The notes under the pieces are model-generated. The model saw only the letters and a program-made list of their open reading frames with translations. It searched no databases and was not told the DNA's origin. A stretch of 28,905 bases of DNA. Origin: JBOFEH01 sp051650265 (GTDB taxonomy: Bacteria > Bacillota > Clostridia > Lachnospirales > Cellulosilyticaceae). The stretch spans positions 1-28,905 of the forward strand of contig JBOFIR010000053.1 of assembly GCA_051650265.1 (NCBI GenBank). Direction: 5' to 3'. This document shows positions 15,743 to 24,377 of this stretch, one piece after another. Each line of letters starts with the position of its first letter. Within the stretch, counting starts at the first letter, position 1. The position numbers and the translations under genes are program-made.

Positions 15743-18101
15743 CTAGCTCTTGTTCTTCGCGTTTTGCTTTACGCTTTTTGAGGACTATCACAGTAATGAT
15801 TGCGGCTAATCCTATTCCAAGGCCTACACCCAGGATAACACCCATCTTAGAAGGCTGCTCTTCTTCTGGCATTGGGATCTCTTCTGGGAATGTTCCCATA
15901 TCACCTTCTGGCATTGTTGGCATCTCAGCAACTTCCATCTCAAAGTCGTGTCTGACTTCCACTTTCTTACCTGTTGGATCTTCGTATTCAAGGACAATTG
16001 TTCCAAGCACATTTCCACCTATACTTGGTGTAATCGTTGGTTGGTACATCTCACTTGCACCTTTTTCGAAATTCCCTACGAACATCTTGTTATCTTCTAC
16101 TGTAAAGCCTTCTCCCTCTGTACGAATCATGAGGTTGCTGACATTTGTCTTGCCTGTGTTGTACAGTGTTGCTGAGAGGGATAATGGTACCCCTACAGTT
16201 CCCATATCTGTACGCACTTCTGCAATTTGTACATCTGTTACTTGTTCTACTGGAATCCCAATATGTTCTTCTGCAGTGATTGCTTCACCATTTTCATCTT
16301 CATACTCCATTGAGATTGTGAGCTCATATGTTTTTGGCGCTGCACTTGGAATCGTATAGAGTCTAATCTTCTGAGGTGAAACTTGCCCTGGTGCAAGATC
16401 ACTGATAAAGAAGGTATTGCTTGCGCCTACTGGTGTGAAGACGCTACCTGTATTATTTTCCCCTTGCTCTTTCACTGAAAGGTTGGCTTTGAGGTTAGAT
16501 ACTGTCTTTGTTTTGCTTGTATTGAGGAAACCAAGTTCTAAGTCAAATTCTTCACCTGCACGCACGACGATTGGCTCTGATTTGTAGCTTCCAATGATTA
16601 CTTTTGGCTTACCTTTTTTCTTATCTTCTTCGTCACCATCTTCGCCATCATCTGCCTTTTCATTGTGAACAGCAGCTGTTGTGTATTGGACCACGCTGAC
16701 ATCTTGTCCATTAAGTTTGTATTCTGCTTTGATCTCAATTGGGTATGTACTACTCTTCACATCTTTTGTTGCCATCATCTCTACGCTATATTGCTGCTTT
16801 GCACCTGGCTTCATCTCAGAGATGATAAAAAGGTTTTTTGAAGTTGGTACAATGCCTTCTGTACCATTAACACTAAGCTTTACATTTTTCACGCCATCTG
16901 GTGCTGTCACAGTGAATTTCACAGTGAATTTTTCATTTGGTGCGTAAGTACCTTGTGGATCGATGATATTGCTAATGCTCAGCTCTTTGTTGAAGCTTGC
17001 CTGTTCAGATGCAAGATAGATAATTTGGCTCTCTTTCTTTTCTGTTCCAAGATCATCAATGTATGATAAGTTGAGCTTAAGTGGCACAGAAACTGCTGAT
17101 GGATCACTGATTTGCAGCTTGATCTTCACAGCTGTGCTGCCGCCACTTGGTACATTATCCACGTATCTTACGTTACTACCGTCTAATATGTATACTTTAT
17201 CACTTTGTTCAATCTCAAGCTTCACATTCTTTGCTTCGATGAAACCAACGTTTTTCACATTGATCGTCACTTCCTTAGCAACACCTGCTTTGAAGCCATC
17301 TAAGTTCGCTGCACTAATCATGAGTGATGCTGGCATAAAGTTGCTATCTACTTTGAGTTTGACTGTGTACTCTGCACTACCAATCTTTACTTTCAGCTCG
17401 TGTACACCACGTGTCACATCTTTGCCGATATCCAGTGTGATTGGGAATTCTTTAGATTGTCCTTTTTCAAGAGCAGGAACCTCATATTTCTTTTTCTTAA
17501 GAACAATCCCTTTTGAAGTATTATCTTTATTCACAACATCAAGTGTCATCTCACCTGCTTTTGTTGCCACATCTCCTTCATTTTTCAGAGTAAGAATGAT
17601 CTGTTGTACTTCACCTGCTACAACATTTCTTACTGAAGTACTATCAATTTTAAGAGACGATACATCTGCTTTTTCCTGTACGTCAATTGTTACTTTCTCA
17701 TCTAAAATAACAGTTTCTGTATCATCTAGTGTAAATGATCCATATAAGTCAATCGTATTACCATTACCATTGTAAGTAAGCCCTTCAATTGTAAGTGTAC
17801 GGCTTTGTGTCAAAGAACACTTTGTATAGCTTGATGCTGCACCACTCACCTCTATCACAGTACCTGTTATTACTTCTTTTAATTTATCAAATTTCGAAGT
17901 ATTTTCTTGCACTTGTACTTTGAGATCAAATTGATCTCCTTTTTTGAGTGTTGTTTTTGGTGACTGCTCCGAAGAGAGTACCATCAATTGACTTGTCTCA
18001 GCTGCATAGATAACTTGTCCACCAAATGGTGCAAGGCATCCAAGTACCATCGCAAGGCTCATGATCAAACTCATGAGTTTATGCATTTGTTTCTGTTTCA
18101 T
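15732..18101 (-). CDS. Membrane-anchored surface protein with CARDB/NEW3-like repeats, ABC exporter partner
   Basis: This 789-residue protein has a signal peptide (MSLIMSLAMVLGCLAPFGGQVIYAA), an extracellular region of roughly 700 residues, and one C-terminal span (GVILGVGLGIGLAAIITVIVL) followed by a basic and then acidic tail. The ectodomain holds about five diverged Ig-like CARDB/NEW3 modules, marked by recurring phrases such as LKNEGDVATKAGEMTLDV, INVKNVGFIEAKNVKLEI and LYNTGKTNVSNLMIRTE. A low-complexity acidic linker (DDGEDGDEEDKKKGK) splits them. I place the start at the ATG at 18101, with AGGAAG 9 nt upstream, rather than the TTG at 18110. It is sandwiched between ATPase and permease genes with overlaps on both sides, so it probably extends the exporter outside the cell. 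Confidence 0.82.
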   Translation of the reverse strand: MKQKQMHKLMSLIMSLAMVLGCLAPFGGQVIYAAETSQLMVLSSEQSPKTTLKKGDQFDLKVQVQENTSKFDKLKEVITGTVIEVSGAASSYTKCSLTQSRTLTIEGLTYNGNGNTIDLYGSFTLDDTETVILDEKVTIDVQEKADVSSLKIDSTSVRNVVAGEVQQIILTLKNEGDVATKAGEMTLDVVNKDNTSKGIVLKKKKYEVPALEKGQSKEFPITLDIGKDVTRGVHELKVKIGSAEYTVKLKVDSNFMPASLMISAANLDGFKAGVAKEVTINVKNVGFIEAKNVKLEIEQSDKVYILDGSNVRYVDNVPSGGSTAVKIKLQISDPSAVSVPLKLNLSYIDDLGTEKKESQIIYLASEQASFNKELSISNIIDPQGTYAPNEKFTVKFTVTAPDGVKNVKLSVNGTEGIVPTSKNLFIISEMKPGAKQQYSVEMMATKDVKSSTYPIEIKAEYKLNGQDVSVVQYTTAAVHNEKADDGEDGDEEDKKKGKPKVIIGSYKSEPIVVRAGEEFDLELGFLNTSKTKTVSNLKANLSVKEQGENNTGSVFTPVGASNTFFISDLAPGQVSPQKIRLYTIPSAAPKTYELTISMEYEDENGEAITAEEHIGIPVEQVTDVQIAEVRTDMGTVGVPLSLSATLYNTGKTNVSNLMIRTEGEGFTVEDNKMFVGNFEKGASEMYQPTITPSIGGNVLGTIVLEYEDPTGKKVEVRHDFEMEVAEMPTMPEGDMGTFPEEIPMPEEEQPSKMGVILGVGLGIGLAAIITVIVLKKRKAKREEQELDED

Positions 18102-18810
18102 TGTGTTCAACTTCCTTTCCTTTTTCCTTGATTTGAATAGATTCTATATTTCCGTCTATGAGCGTAATGACTCTATGGGCATAGTCTGCGATCTCGCTAT
18201 CATGTGATACGATGATCAGCGTCTGGTCATACTTTCTTGCGATGTCTGTGATCATCTCCATGACCTCTAGTGTCGTGTGGGTATCTAGGTTCCCCGTAGG
18301 CTCATCTGCAAAGAGAATGGCTGGCTTGTTGACGAAAGCTCTAGCGATACTTACCCTCTGCTGCTGCCCCCCACTCATCTCACTGGGTTTGTGATGGAGC
18401 CTTGATCCAAGTCCTACAGCTTCTAGCATCTCTTTAGCACGTTTATTGCGCTCTTTCTTCGTAATCCCTTGAAAGATCAGCGGCAAAGAAACGTTCTCAA
18501 GCGCTGTAAGTGATGGAATCAGATTATAAGATTGGAATACAAAACCTATGTATTTTTGTCTAAAAATCGCAAGCTGGGTCTCCGTCATACGATCCACCCG
18601 TTTGCCTTTGATCTTCACTATTCCCTTACTTGGTTTCTCTAACCCTGCAAGCATATTGAGCAAGGTAGATTTCCCCGAACCTGAGGTGCCGAACAGACAG
18701 CAAATCTCGCCTTTTTCTATGATGAGATCGACATGATCAAGTGCCACGATCTTTTCTTTACCCATTTTGTAGACTTTTCGTAGATCTTTGACTTCTATCA
18801 TTGACTCCAA
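18079..18810 (-). CDS. MacB/LolD-type ABC transporter ATP-binding protein
   Basis: This 243-residue ATPase drives the exporter encoded downstream. Motifs: Walker A GTSGSGKST at 41-49, Q-loop VFQSYNLIP, signature MSGGQQQR at 145-152, Walker B ILFADEP with Glu170, and H-loop His203 (VSHD). The start is TTG at 18810, supported by AAGGAGGG 6 nt upstream; an internal ATG three codons on is less well spaced. Its C-terminal tail (about 15 charged residues) overlaps the next gene by 23 bp. First gene of the three-gene operon. Confidence 0.9.
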   Translation of the reverse strand: MESMIEVKDLRKVYKMGKEKIVALDHVDLIIEKGEICCLFGTSGSGKSTLLNMLAGLEKPSKGIVKIKGKRVDRMTETQLAIFRQKYIGFVFQSYNLIPSLTALENVSLPLIFQGITKKERNKRAKEMLEAVGLGSRLHHKPSEMSGGQQQRVSIARAFVNKPAILFADEPTGNLDTHTTLEVMEMITDIARKYDQTLIIVSHDSEIADYAHRVITLIDGNIESIQIKEKGKEVEHNETETNA

Positions 18811-18842
18811 ACTGTTCCCTCCTTATTCTAACATTATTTTTC

Positions 18843-18871
18843 AGTATAGTATAAATCTTTTGTATTGACTA
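18843..18871 (-). promoter_or_regulatory. Sigma-A type promoter for the ABC exporter operon
   Basis: On the minus strand TAGTCA (18866-18871) and TATACT (18843-18848) are separated by exactly 17 bp, 32 bp before the ATPase start codon. Confidence 0.5.
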
Positions 18872-18971
18872 GTGTCGCGCAGCGCCTCCACCTTTGTACA
18901 ATATGCTTTTATCCTAGTCCTATCAGAGGTCTCCCCTTATTTCTTAAGATTTTCTTAAATTTTTGTGCGCG

Positions 18972-19010
18972 CAAAAAAAGTCTTTCATTATATTTAGACA
19001 ACGAAAGACT
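18972..19010 (-). terminator. Rho-independent terminator of the subtilase operon
   Basis: On the minus strand AGTCTTTC (19003-19010) pairs with GAAAGACT (18979-18986), extendable by three weaker pairs, and runs into a seven-T tract. It lies about 20 bp after the last subtilase stop codon. Confidence 0.8.
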
Positions 19011-19031
19011 ATGAAAAGTTCCCTATATTTT

Positions 19032-20795
19032 TTACAAAATTTGTTGCGTACGCATGATGTCCATTGTATTTTTGAGACAGAGTTTACCATAACCCCATCT
19101 TGGATCAGGAAAGTTCACCCCAGGCACATCCCTATTGGTTCCTCTCAAGAGATAAGTACGGACACTTTCTCCATAGAGAAAAGGATTCTTTCCTTTTACG
19201 ATGCCCCACTCCATCATCAGTGCAATGGCTCCTGTCACATGTGGCGCCGCCATACTCGTACCACTCATTGTCGTATAACCTCCCGTGTTACTCGCACCAA
19301 GTATATTGACCCCTGGTGCCACCAGATCAGGTTTGACACGACTATCTTCACGTGTAAATCCTCTACCTGAAAAAGGGGCAATCTGATTGGTCACAGGATC
19401 ATATGCGCCAACTGTAATCACATTGGCTGCTGTACTAGGCGTCGTTACCGTAATCTCTGGACTCGCTTTTAGGAAAAAAATGTCTTTACCAGCAAGTTCC
19501 TGTGTCTCTCCCCATACATTGAAACGCCCATCCGTGACATCGATCCCAAACACATTGACTGTCCAGATCCCACTCGTAATAGACCCACCACCTATTCCAT
19601 TAAGTTCCGCACCAAACTGCAGATCACCATTGAGTGGTGATGGCCCTGCAAAAGTCGTATAAACCACTGTATTATCCAACACATAACGCTGTGGCCCCTG
19701 TGCATACGTAATGCGTGGCGTACTCGCCCCTGTAGGGCTTACGATTTGTACAGCCAAGGTATCAATAAAATTCTGCCAGATCGTAAAACTATAACTCTTC
19801 TTATTCGGGGGAATCTGAAATTGAAAGCTACTTTGTCTGCCGTTTGCAACGCGTCCCTCAAAGTGATTCTCCGCAGCGCCTTCATTACCTGCCCCTACCA
19901 CAATATTGACCTTCCATTCCTGTGCCATATCATCGAAGTACTGCTCGATCAGTGATTGCCCATCATGAGAGCCTTCATTCATCCCCAGGCTGAGATTGAT
20001 AGCCATCGGCTTACCAAGCTCCCGCGCCTTCTCGATCACATACTTGAGTGCCAACATAATCTCTACCGTACGCACAAAGCTACCTTTCCCCGCATTACCT
20101 AGCTTTACGATCACAAACTCCGCTTCTGGCGCAGCGCCTACCTCTACACCTCGAGACGCCCGGCCATTGCCACCTGCAATACTTGCCACATGAGTCCCAT
20201 GGCCCAGTGTATCTGTACTGGGCACGATGGCAAGCTGCTCGGCTCGGGTCTTTTGACTGAGTGCTTCATTAATCTGTTCTCTACTATACTCTGTCCCCTC
20301 TTTAAACCCCAGAGGGGGATTGCCAGTTATGGTCTGATCCCACAGGCCTGCGATCCGGGTAGTGCCATCAGGGTTGCGAAAATCAGGGTGCGCATAGGTG
20401 ATCCCAGAGTCGATAATCCCGAGTAACACGCCATTACCCTTGAGATTGTATGGGGCGCGCTCTTGTACAGGCCTGATACATGCCGCATTCATCCCTGCTG
20501 TTAAGTTATAAATAAAGTTTTGCGGCGCTTCAATATATTCTACTTCTGTATAATTGATTAGATTCTTCACCCGCTCTGGTGGCAAGGTAATCACTGCAAA
20601 GCGCTGATTTAGAATCTGCACAGTGCCTTGTTCCTTGGCTGCCACACTCCGAATATCACCGTTATACTTGACAATGACATCGATGTTGTTACCTATCAAG
20701 ATCCCTTGTTCTTGTAGTTTGAGTTTCTGCTCCTCTAGCTGACTACTAGGGATATTGGTCAAAATCTCTATCGTTGGATCAGTCTTCGGATTCAT
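19032..20795 (-). CDS. Csp-like S8 subtilisin family protease (third gene of operon)
   Basis: This 587-residue protease has an intact triad: Asp129 (LLGIIDSG), His199 (LGHGTHVASIAGG) and Ser514 (SGTSMAAPHV), plus the oxyanion Asn304 (GAGNEG). An N-terminal prodomain (about 1-100) precedes the catalytic core, and a beta-rich insert (about 320-450) sits between the Asn and Ser regions, as in the jellyroll-bearing Csp proteases of clostridial spores. There is no signal peptide, fitting a protein packaged in the spore rather than secreted. Its ATG overlaps the previous gene's stop (ATGA). Of the three it has the most canonical serine motif. Csp assignment rests on architecture, tandem arrangement and the nearby sleC genes; a non-germination protease is possible. 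Confidence 0.78.
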   Translation of the reverse strand: MNPKTDPTIEILTNIPSSQLEEQKLKLQEQGILIGNNIDVIVKYNGDIRSVAAKEQGTVQILNQRFAVITLPPERVKNLINYTEVEYIEAPQNFIYNLTAGMNAACIRPVQERAPYNLKGNGVLLGIIDSGITYAHPDFRNPDGTTRIAGLWDQTITGNPPLGFKEGTEYSREQINEALSQKTRAEQLAIVPSTDTLGHGTHVASIAGGNGRASRGVEVGAAPEAEFVIVKLGNAGKGSFVRTVEIMLALKYVIEKARELGKPMAINLSLGMNEGSHDGQSLIEQYFDDMAQEWKVNIVVGAGNEGAAENHFEGRVANGRQSSFQFQIPPNKKSYSFTIWQNFIDTLAVQIVSPTGASTPRITYAQGPQRYVLDNTVVYTTFAGPSPLNGDLQFGAELNGIGGGSITSGIWTVNVFGIDVTDGRFNVWGETQELAGKDIFFLKASPEITVTTPSTAANVITVGAYDPVTNQIAPFSGRGFTREDSRVKPDLVAPGVNILGASNTGGYTTMSGTSMAAPHVTGAIALMMEWGIVKGKNPFLYGESVRTYLLRGTNRDVPGVNFPDPRWGYGKLCLKNTMDIMRTQQIL

Positions 20796-22588
20796 ACAAT
20801 ACCCCCTTCACGTGCAGTATTGTAGCGCGTCTTTAGGTCATCGATCACTTTCTCTAAGCACAATGCGCCATATCCCCACTGCGGATTGGGGAAGGGTGCA
20901 TACAGAGGGTTACGCCTTGTATTCTTAGTCACATAAGCCTGAAGTCTAGGTCCTATCATAAAAGCATCGTTGTTGTGTATGATAGCGTATTCCATCACAA
21001 TGGCATATGACCCTGCTACAAATGCAGCTGCAACACTTGTGCCTGATACAGCAACATACCCATCTACCGTACCTGATTGTGGTGCTGTTACATTACGTCC
21101 TGGCGCTGCTAGGTCTGGCTTAATCCGCCCATCCGCAGTGTACCCTCTTCCTGAGAAGCTCATAATCTGCTGGGTACTGACATTGTACGCGGCCACACTT
21201 GTGATGATATTCCCTGTAGAAGGAATCGTCAGCGTGGTATCTTCTACGGGCTCTAAGAAGCGTGTGAACTGTTGGAGCGGATCTGTAGATGAACCCCAAA
21301 TATTATAGGTGCCATCTACAATATCTTCCCCTTCTATTGTAAGCGTCCATATCCCAGGATCTATAGCCTCCCCATCCGCACTTTCCAAGAATACTAATAT
21401 TTGTTGCTCCTGACTATTAAGTGTTGGCTCTGAAAAGTTGATAAGTACCACCGTATTGCCAAAGATAAAAGCACGGTTGTTGATAATGCCATTGAGCACC
21501 TCAGTCTTTTCGCCAGATGGCGCCTGAATGGTAATACCCATGGTATCACTGAAGTTCTTCCACAATGTAAAAAAGTAATAAGGTTGCCCCTTATCCACAA
21601 GAATCTGAACCTCTTTTTTCTGCTCTTGGGCAATCTTGCCCGCCGTATGACTATCTTTATTCCCCTGATTGCCTACACCAACCACAAGGTTACCGTACGC
21701 CCCTGCCATGGCCTGTGTGATATAAAGTTCAAGTGTGCTATCACCTCTATGGCTTCCTTCATTCATCCCTACACCAATCAAGATCACTACAGGCTTTTTG
21801 AGTCTAGTCGCTTCATCAATTACATACTGAATCCCTTTCATGACATCTGTGTTGCGTGGTCCTCTCTTGTACTTCTGCAGGTCATCTCGCACCTTCACCA
21901 CGATCAGTTCACTTTGAGTAGCAACCCCAAGGAAGCGCCCACCTTTGCTGCCTCTTCCATTGCCTGCTGCAATCCCTGTAATCGCTGTACCATGCCCTAT
22001 TCTGTCATCACTTGGCACTACTTTGTAGCGCTCTTCCACCGGAAGTGCGAGCGCCTCATTGATCTGCTCTCTTGTATAGATTGTCCCCATCTCAAAAGGG
22101 GCGCTCTGATCTGAGGGAATATTCTGATCCCACAGTGCAACAATACGTGTCTTATTATCTGGTGTACTAAACTCCACATGACTATAGTCAATCCCACTAT
22201 CTACAACACCAATCAGTATACCTTCTCCAGTCAGTGTATAATTACCTTGATTGAGTGCCGCCGAGGTAATACACGCATCTTTGAGATCCACCTCATTGAT
22301 ATAATCCATCACTTCGGGAAACTCCACATAAACAATCTGTGGGTATTGTGTCAGTGAGACAATGAGTGATTTGGGAATGGTGGCAGTAGCAAAGTTTGAT
22401 GTAATGGGAATGATCGTGATACCGAGTTCTTCTTCAATGGGTGTGAGATCACCAAAGTAAGTGATCACTATATCCCATAGCTCATCCCCTACAAAAAAAC
22501 CTGTCGTTCCAACAAATCCAATATCTGGCAAAAGTTTTTGATATTTGAGCGCAAGCTGAACTTGTGGACTGAGTTTGTTATTATACAT
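20792..22588 (-). CDS. Csp-like S8 subtilisin family protease (second gene of operon)
   Basis: This 598-residue protease keeps Asp130 (IGVVDSGIDYSH), His199 (IGHGTAITGIAAGNG), Asn307 (GVGNQGN) and Ser518 (SGTSVAAAFVAG). The proline that normally follows the catalytic serine helix start (GTSMAAPHV) is replaced by alanine, and HV near the histidine is replaced by AI. A prodomain of about 110 residues and a beta-rich insert (about 320-450) match the Csp layout. The ATG is preceded by AGGAGGGAG. It lies 10 bp after the first subtilase and overlaps the third by 4 bp. In C. difficile some Csp proteins are pseudoproteases with signalling roles; this one retains the triad but its altered motif could mean changed activity. 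Confidence 0.77.
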   Translation of the reverse strand: MYNNKLSPQVQLALKYQKLLPDIGFVGTTGFFVGDELWDIVITYFGDLTPIEEELGITIIPITSNFATATIPKSLIVSLTQYPQIVYVEFPEVMDYINEVDLKDACITSAALNQGNYTLTGEGILIGVVDSGIDYSHVEFSTPDNKTRIVALWDQNIPSDQSAPFEMGTIYTREQINEALALPVEERYKVVPSDDRIGHGTAITGIAAGNGRGSKGGRFLGVATQSELIVVKVRDDLQKYKRGPRNTDVMKGIQYVIDEATRLKKPVVILIGVGMNEGSHRGDSTLELYITQAMAGAYGNLVVGVGNQGNKDSHTAGKIAQEQKKEVQILVDKGQPYYFFTLWKNFSDTMGITIQAPSGEKTEVLNGIINNRAFIFGNTVVLINFSEPTLNSQEQQILVFLESADGEAIDPGIWTLTIEGEDIVDGTYNIWGSSTDPLQQFTRFLEPVEDTTLTIPSTGNIITSVAAYNVSTQQIMSFSGRGYTADGRIKPDLAAPGRNVTAPQSGTVDGYVAVSGTSVAAAFVAGSYAIVMEYAIIHNNDAFMIGPRLQAYVTKNTRRNPLYAPFPNPQWGYGALCLEKVIDDLKTRYNTAREGGIV

Positions 22589-22598
22589 AAGCTCCCTC

Positions 22599-24266
22599 CT
22601 AACCTAATGAAATGGTATTCTTAAGATCTAACCGACCATAACCTTCTATATTATTCGGATATGCCGTCCCCTTCTGACGCTGTGCACCTCGTATAAGCAT
22701 CGTTGTTGCGACACGGGTATTCATCTTTGGCATATTGCCTTTGACAACAGCCCATTCCATTAGTAGTACACAGGCAGCACTGGTAATGGCTGCTGCTACG
22801 CTAGTTCCTGTATAAGTAGTGTACCCTCCATCTCGGCTCGGTCCTACCACATCCACTCCTGGTGCGATCAAATCCGGTTTGATTACACCATTTGTAGTGG
22901 GTCCTCTGCCCGATGCTACATAAAGACTCTTATCCTTACTATTATACGCACCTACCACAAGCCCATTTGCCGAAGTCGCAGGAATACATACAGTGGTATA
23001 TGCCTCTGGTTTGTTAAATCTGGTATTCGGCCTAATAAATCCTTCTCTTGGAAGCCATAGATTGTAACTACCATTAACGATAAGCTCCCCATAGACCCTG
23101 ATCGTCCAGATTCCTGGTGTAGGATTCTCGAGACGAATCTCAATACGTTCTGCACCGGTAGCAATATCCGGCCATCTATAAGTGATGGTGATCTTGGTAT
23201 TTTCAAGGGGTGGATTGAAAGAAACAGGTATATTGTTTGCAACAGGCACCTTTTCAATCTGATAACCTAGAGGGCTGGAAAGTCCTACTGCTAATTTATC
23301 AATCGGACTTGCCCATAGCTGAATGATCATCCCCGACTCATCTTCGCCAATATTCACCTCCAGCTCTTGCATCTCACCTTCTTTAATCTGGTTTTCATAG
23401 TGATGCGCCTTGTTCGCTTCATTACCCGCAGAACTTACTATAATAAGGTCATTATAAACTGTCGTTGTCTGAATAAACCGTTCTACAATGGCTGAACCGT
23501 TGTGTGCACCCCAATTGCCTCCTACTCCAATACAAATCACCATTGGCATTCCCTGCCTCCGCGCTTCATCCATCAAAAAGGTCATCCCTGCTAGCACATC
23601 GTTATCTTGACAAGCATACACATTGTTTTCAATGAGGTAATAGTCTCTTAAATACTGCTGAGCAGGCCTTAGTTTGACAATTACAAGTCCGGCATCAGGT
23701 GCACCGCCTTCATAGGTATTATTGCCACTCCGATCGTATCCAGCAGCCACACCTGCAAGAAAAGTACCGTGCCCTACTTCATCTTTTTCAGGGACAATAC
23801 TATGAGGATCACTACTTTTAAGTGCCTCATTGATCTGCTCTTCCGTATAGACGTCTCCATATTTGATAAGCTGAGACGTGCTACCAGCTACCGTCTGATC
23901 CCAGATGGCTTTGATCCTCGTGGTTCCATCTTCATATTGAAAAAGTGGATTGGTATAGTCTATCCCTGTATCCACAAATCCGATCAGCACACCATTTCCA
24001 CGTAGTTCCCCAAAAGGATAGTTATGAAAAAAATTGATATTACTATCTTCAAAACCTGTATCCACATTGAGCCCATACAATGTAGGAATACCTACAATAT
24101 CCACTTGTGTTTCAAATGCTACAAGCTCTGCTTGTGCATCATTGGGCACTTGCACAGCGATGATCCCTGGCGCGATCTGCCAAAAGTCAAATCTTGGGAA
24201 TTTTTCTTTGATTTGGTTAAGATCTATACGATCTTCTACCATGTAGGTCTTGGTTTCATTTGCCAT
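22599..24266 (-). CDS. Csp-like S8 subtilisin family protease (first gene of operon)
   Basis: This 555-residue protease has Asp99 (IGFVDTGIDYTN), His166 (VGHGTFLAGVAAG), Asn282 (SSAGNEAN) and Ser489 (YTGTSVAAAITSA). The prodomain is shorter (about 70 residues) than in its two neighbours, and the serine motif lacks the usual Pro-His-Val. The beta-rich insert (about 290-425) is present. No signal peptide. The start ATG has GAGAGGAAG upstream. As first gene it sets transcription of the trio; a possible sporulation promoter lies 33 bp upstream. By family knowledge, Csp proteases either cut pro-SleC or sense germinants; which role this copy plays cannot be read from the sequence. Confidence 0.77.
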   Translation of the reverse strand: MANETKTYMVEDRIDLNQIKEKFPRFDFWQIAPGIIAVQVPNDAQAELVAFETQVDIVGIPTLYGLNVDTGFEDSNINFFHNYPFGELRGNGVLIGFVDTGIDYTNPLFQYEDGTTRIKAIWDQTVAGSTSQLIKYGDVYTEEQINEALKSSDPHSIVPEKDEVGHGTFLAGVAAGYDRSGNNTYEGGAPDAGLVIVKLRPAQQYLRDYYLIENNVYACQDNDVLAGMTFLMDEARRQGMPMVICIGVGGNWGAHNGSAIVERFIQTTTVYNDLIIVSSAGNEANKAHHYENQIKEGEMQELEVNIGEDESGMIIQLWASPIDKLAVGLSSPLGYQIEKVPVANNIPVSFNPPLENTKITITYRWPDIATGAERIEIRLENPTPGIWTIRVYGELIVNGSYNLWLPREGFIRPNTRFNKPEAYTTVCIPATSANGLVVGAYNSKDKSLYVASGRGPTTNGVIKPDLIAPGVDVVGPSRDGGYTTYTGTSVAAAITSAACVLLMEWAVVKGNMPKMNTRVATTMLIRGAQRQKGTAYPNNIEGYGRLDLKNTISLG

Positions 24267-24298
24267 GGTACTTCCTCTCTATCTTCCTTTTCTTACTA

Positions 24299-24327
24299 TA
24301 AATATGAAGCATTTGGAGAAGGCATAC
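24299..24327 (-). promoter_or_regulatory. Candidate sporulation-type promoter of the subtilase operon
   Basis: On the minus strand GTATG (24323-24327) and CATATTTA (24299-24306) are 16 bp apart, loosely like the forespore sigma-G pattern (GHATR, 17-18 bp, CATWHTA). Spacing is short and one -10 base is off, so this is weak. Confidence 0.25.
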
Positions 24328-24350
24328 CTTTTCCCCCACTCAAAAAGGGC

Positions 24351-24377
24351 AAAAAAAAAGTGCTATTCGCACTTTTT
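24351..24377 (-). terminator. Rho-independent terminator of the hydrolase/exonuclease operon
   Basis: AAAAAGTGC (minus strand, 24369-24377) pairs with GCACTTTTT (24355-24363) around a 5-nt loop and continues into a long T-tract. The loop contains most of the hydrolase stop codon region, so the gene ends inside its own terminator. Confidence 0.85.

Noticed and set aside
18101..18110. TTG start at 18110 for the CARDB-like protein
   Set aside because: The Shine-Dalgarno directly abuts this TTG; the ATG at 18101 has proper spacing.
18872..18971. Possible small RNA or regulatory site in the gap between the exporter and subtilase operons
   Set aside because: Beyond the promoter and terminator already listed, I see no stable hairpin, repeat or open frame.
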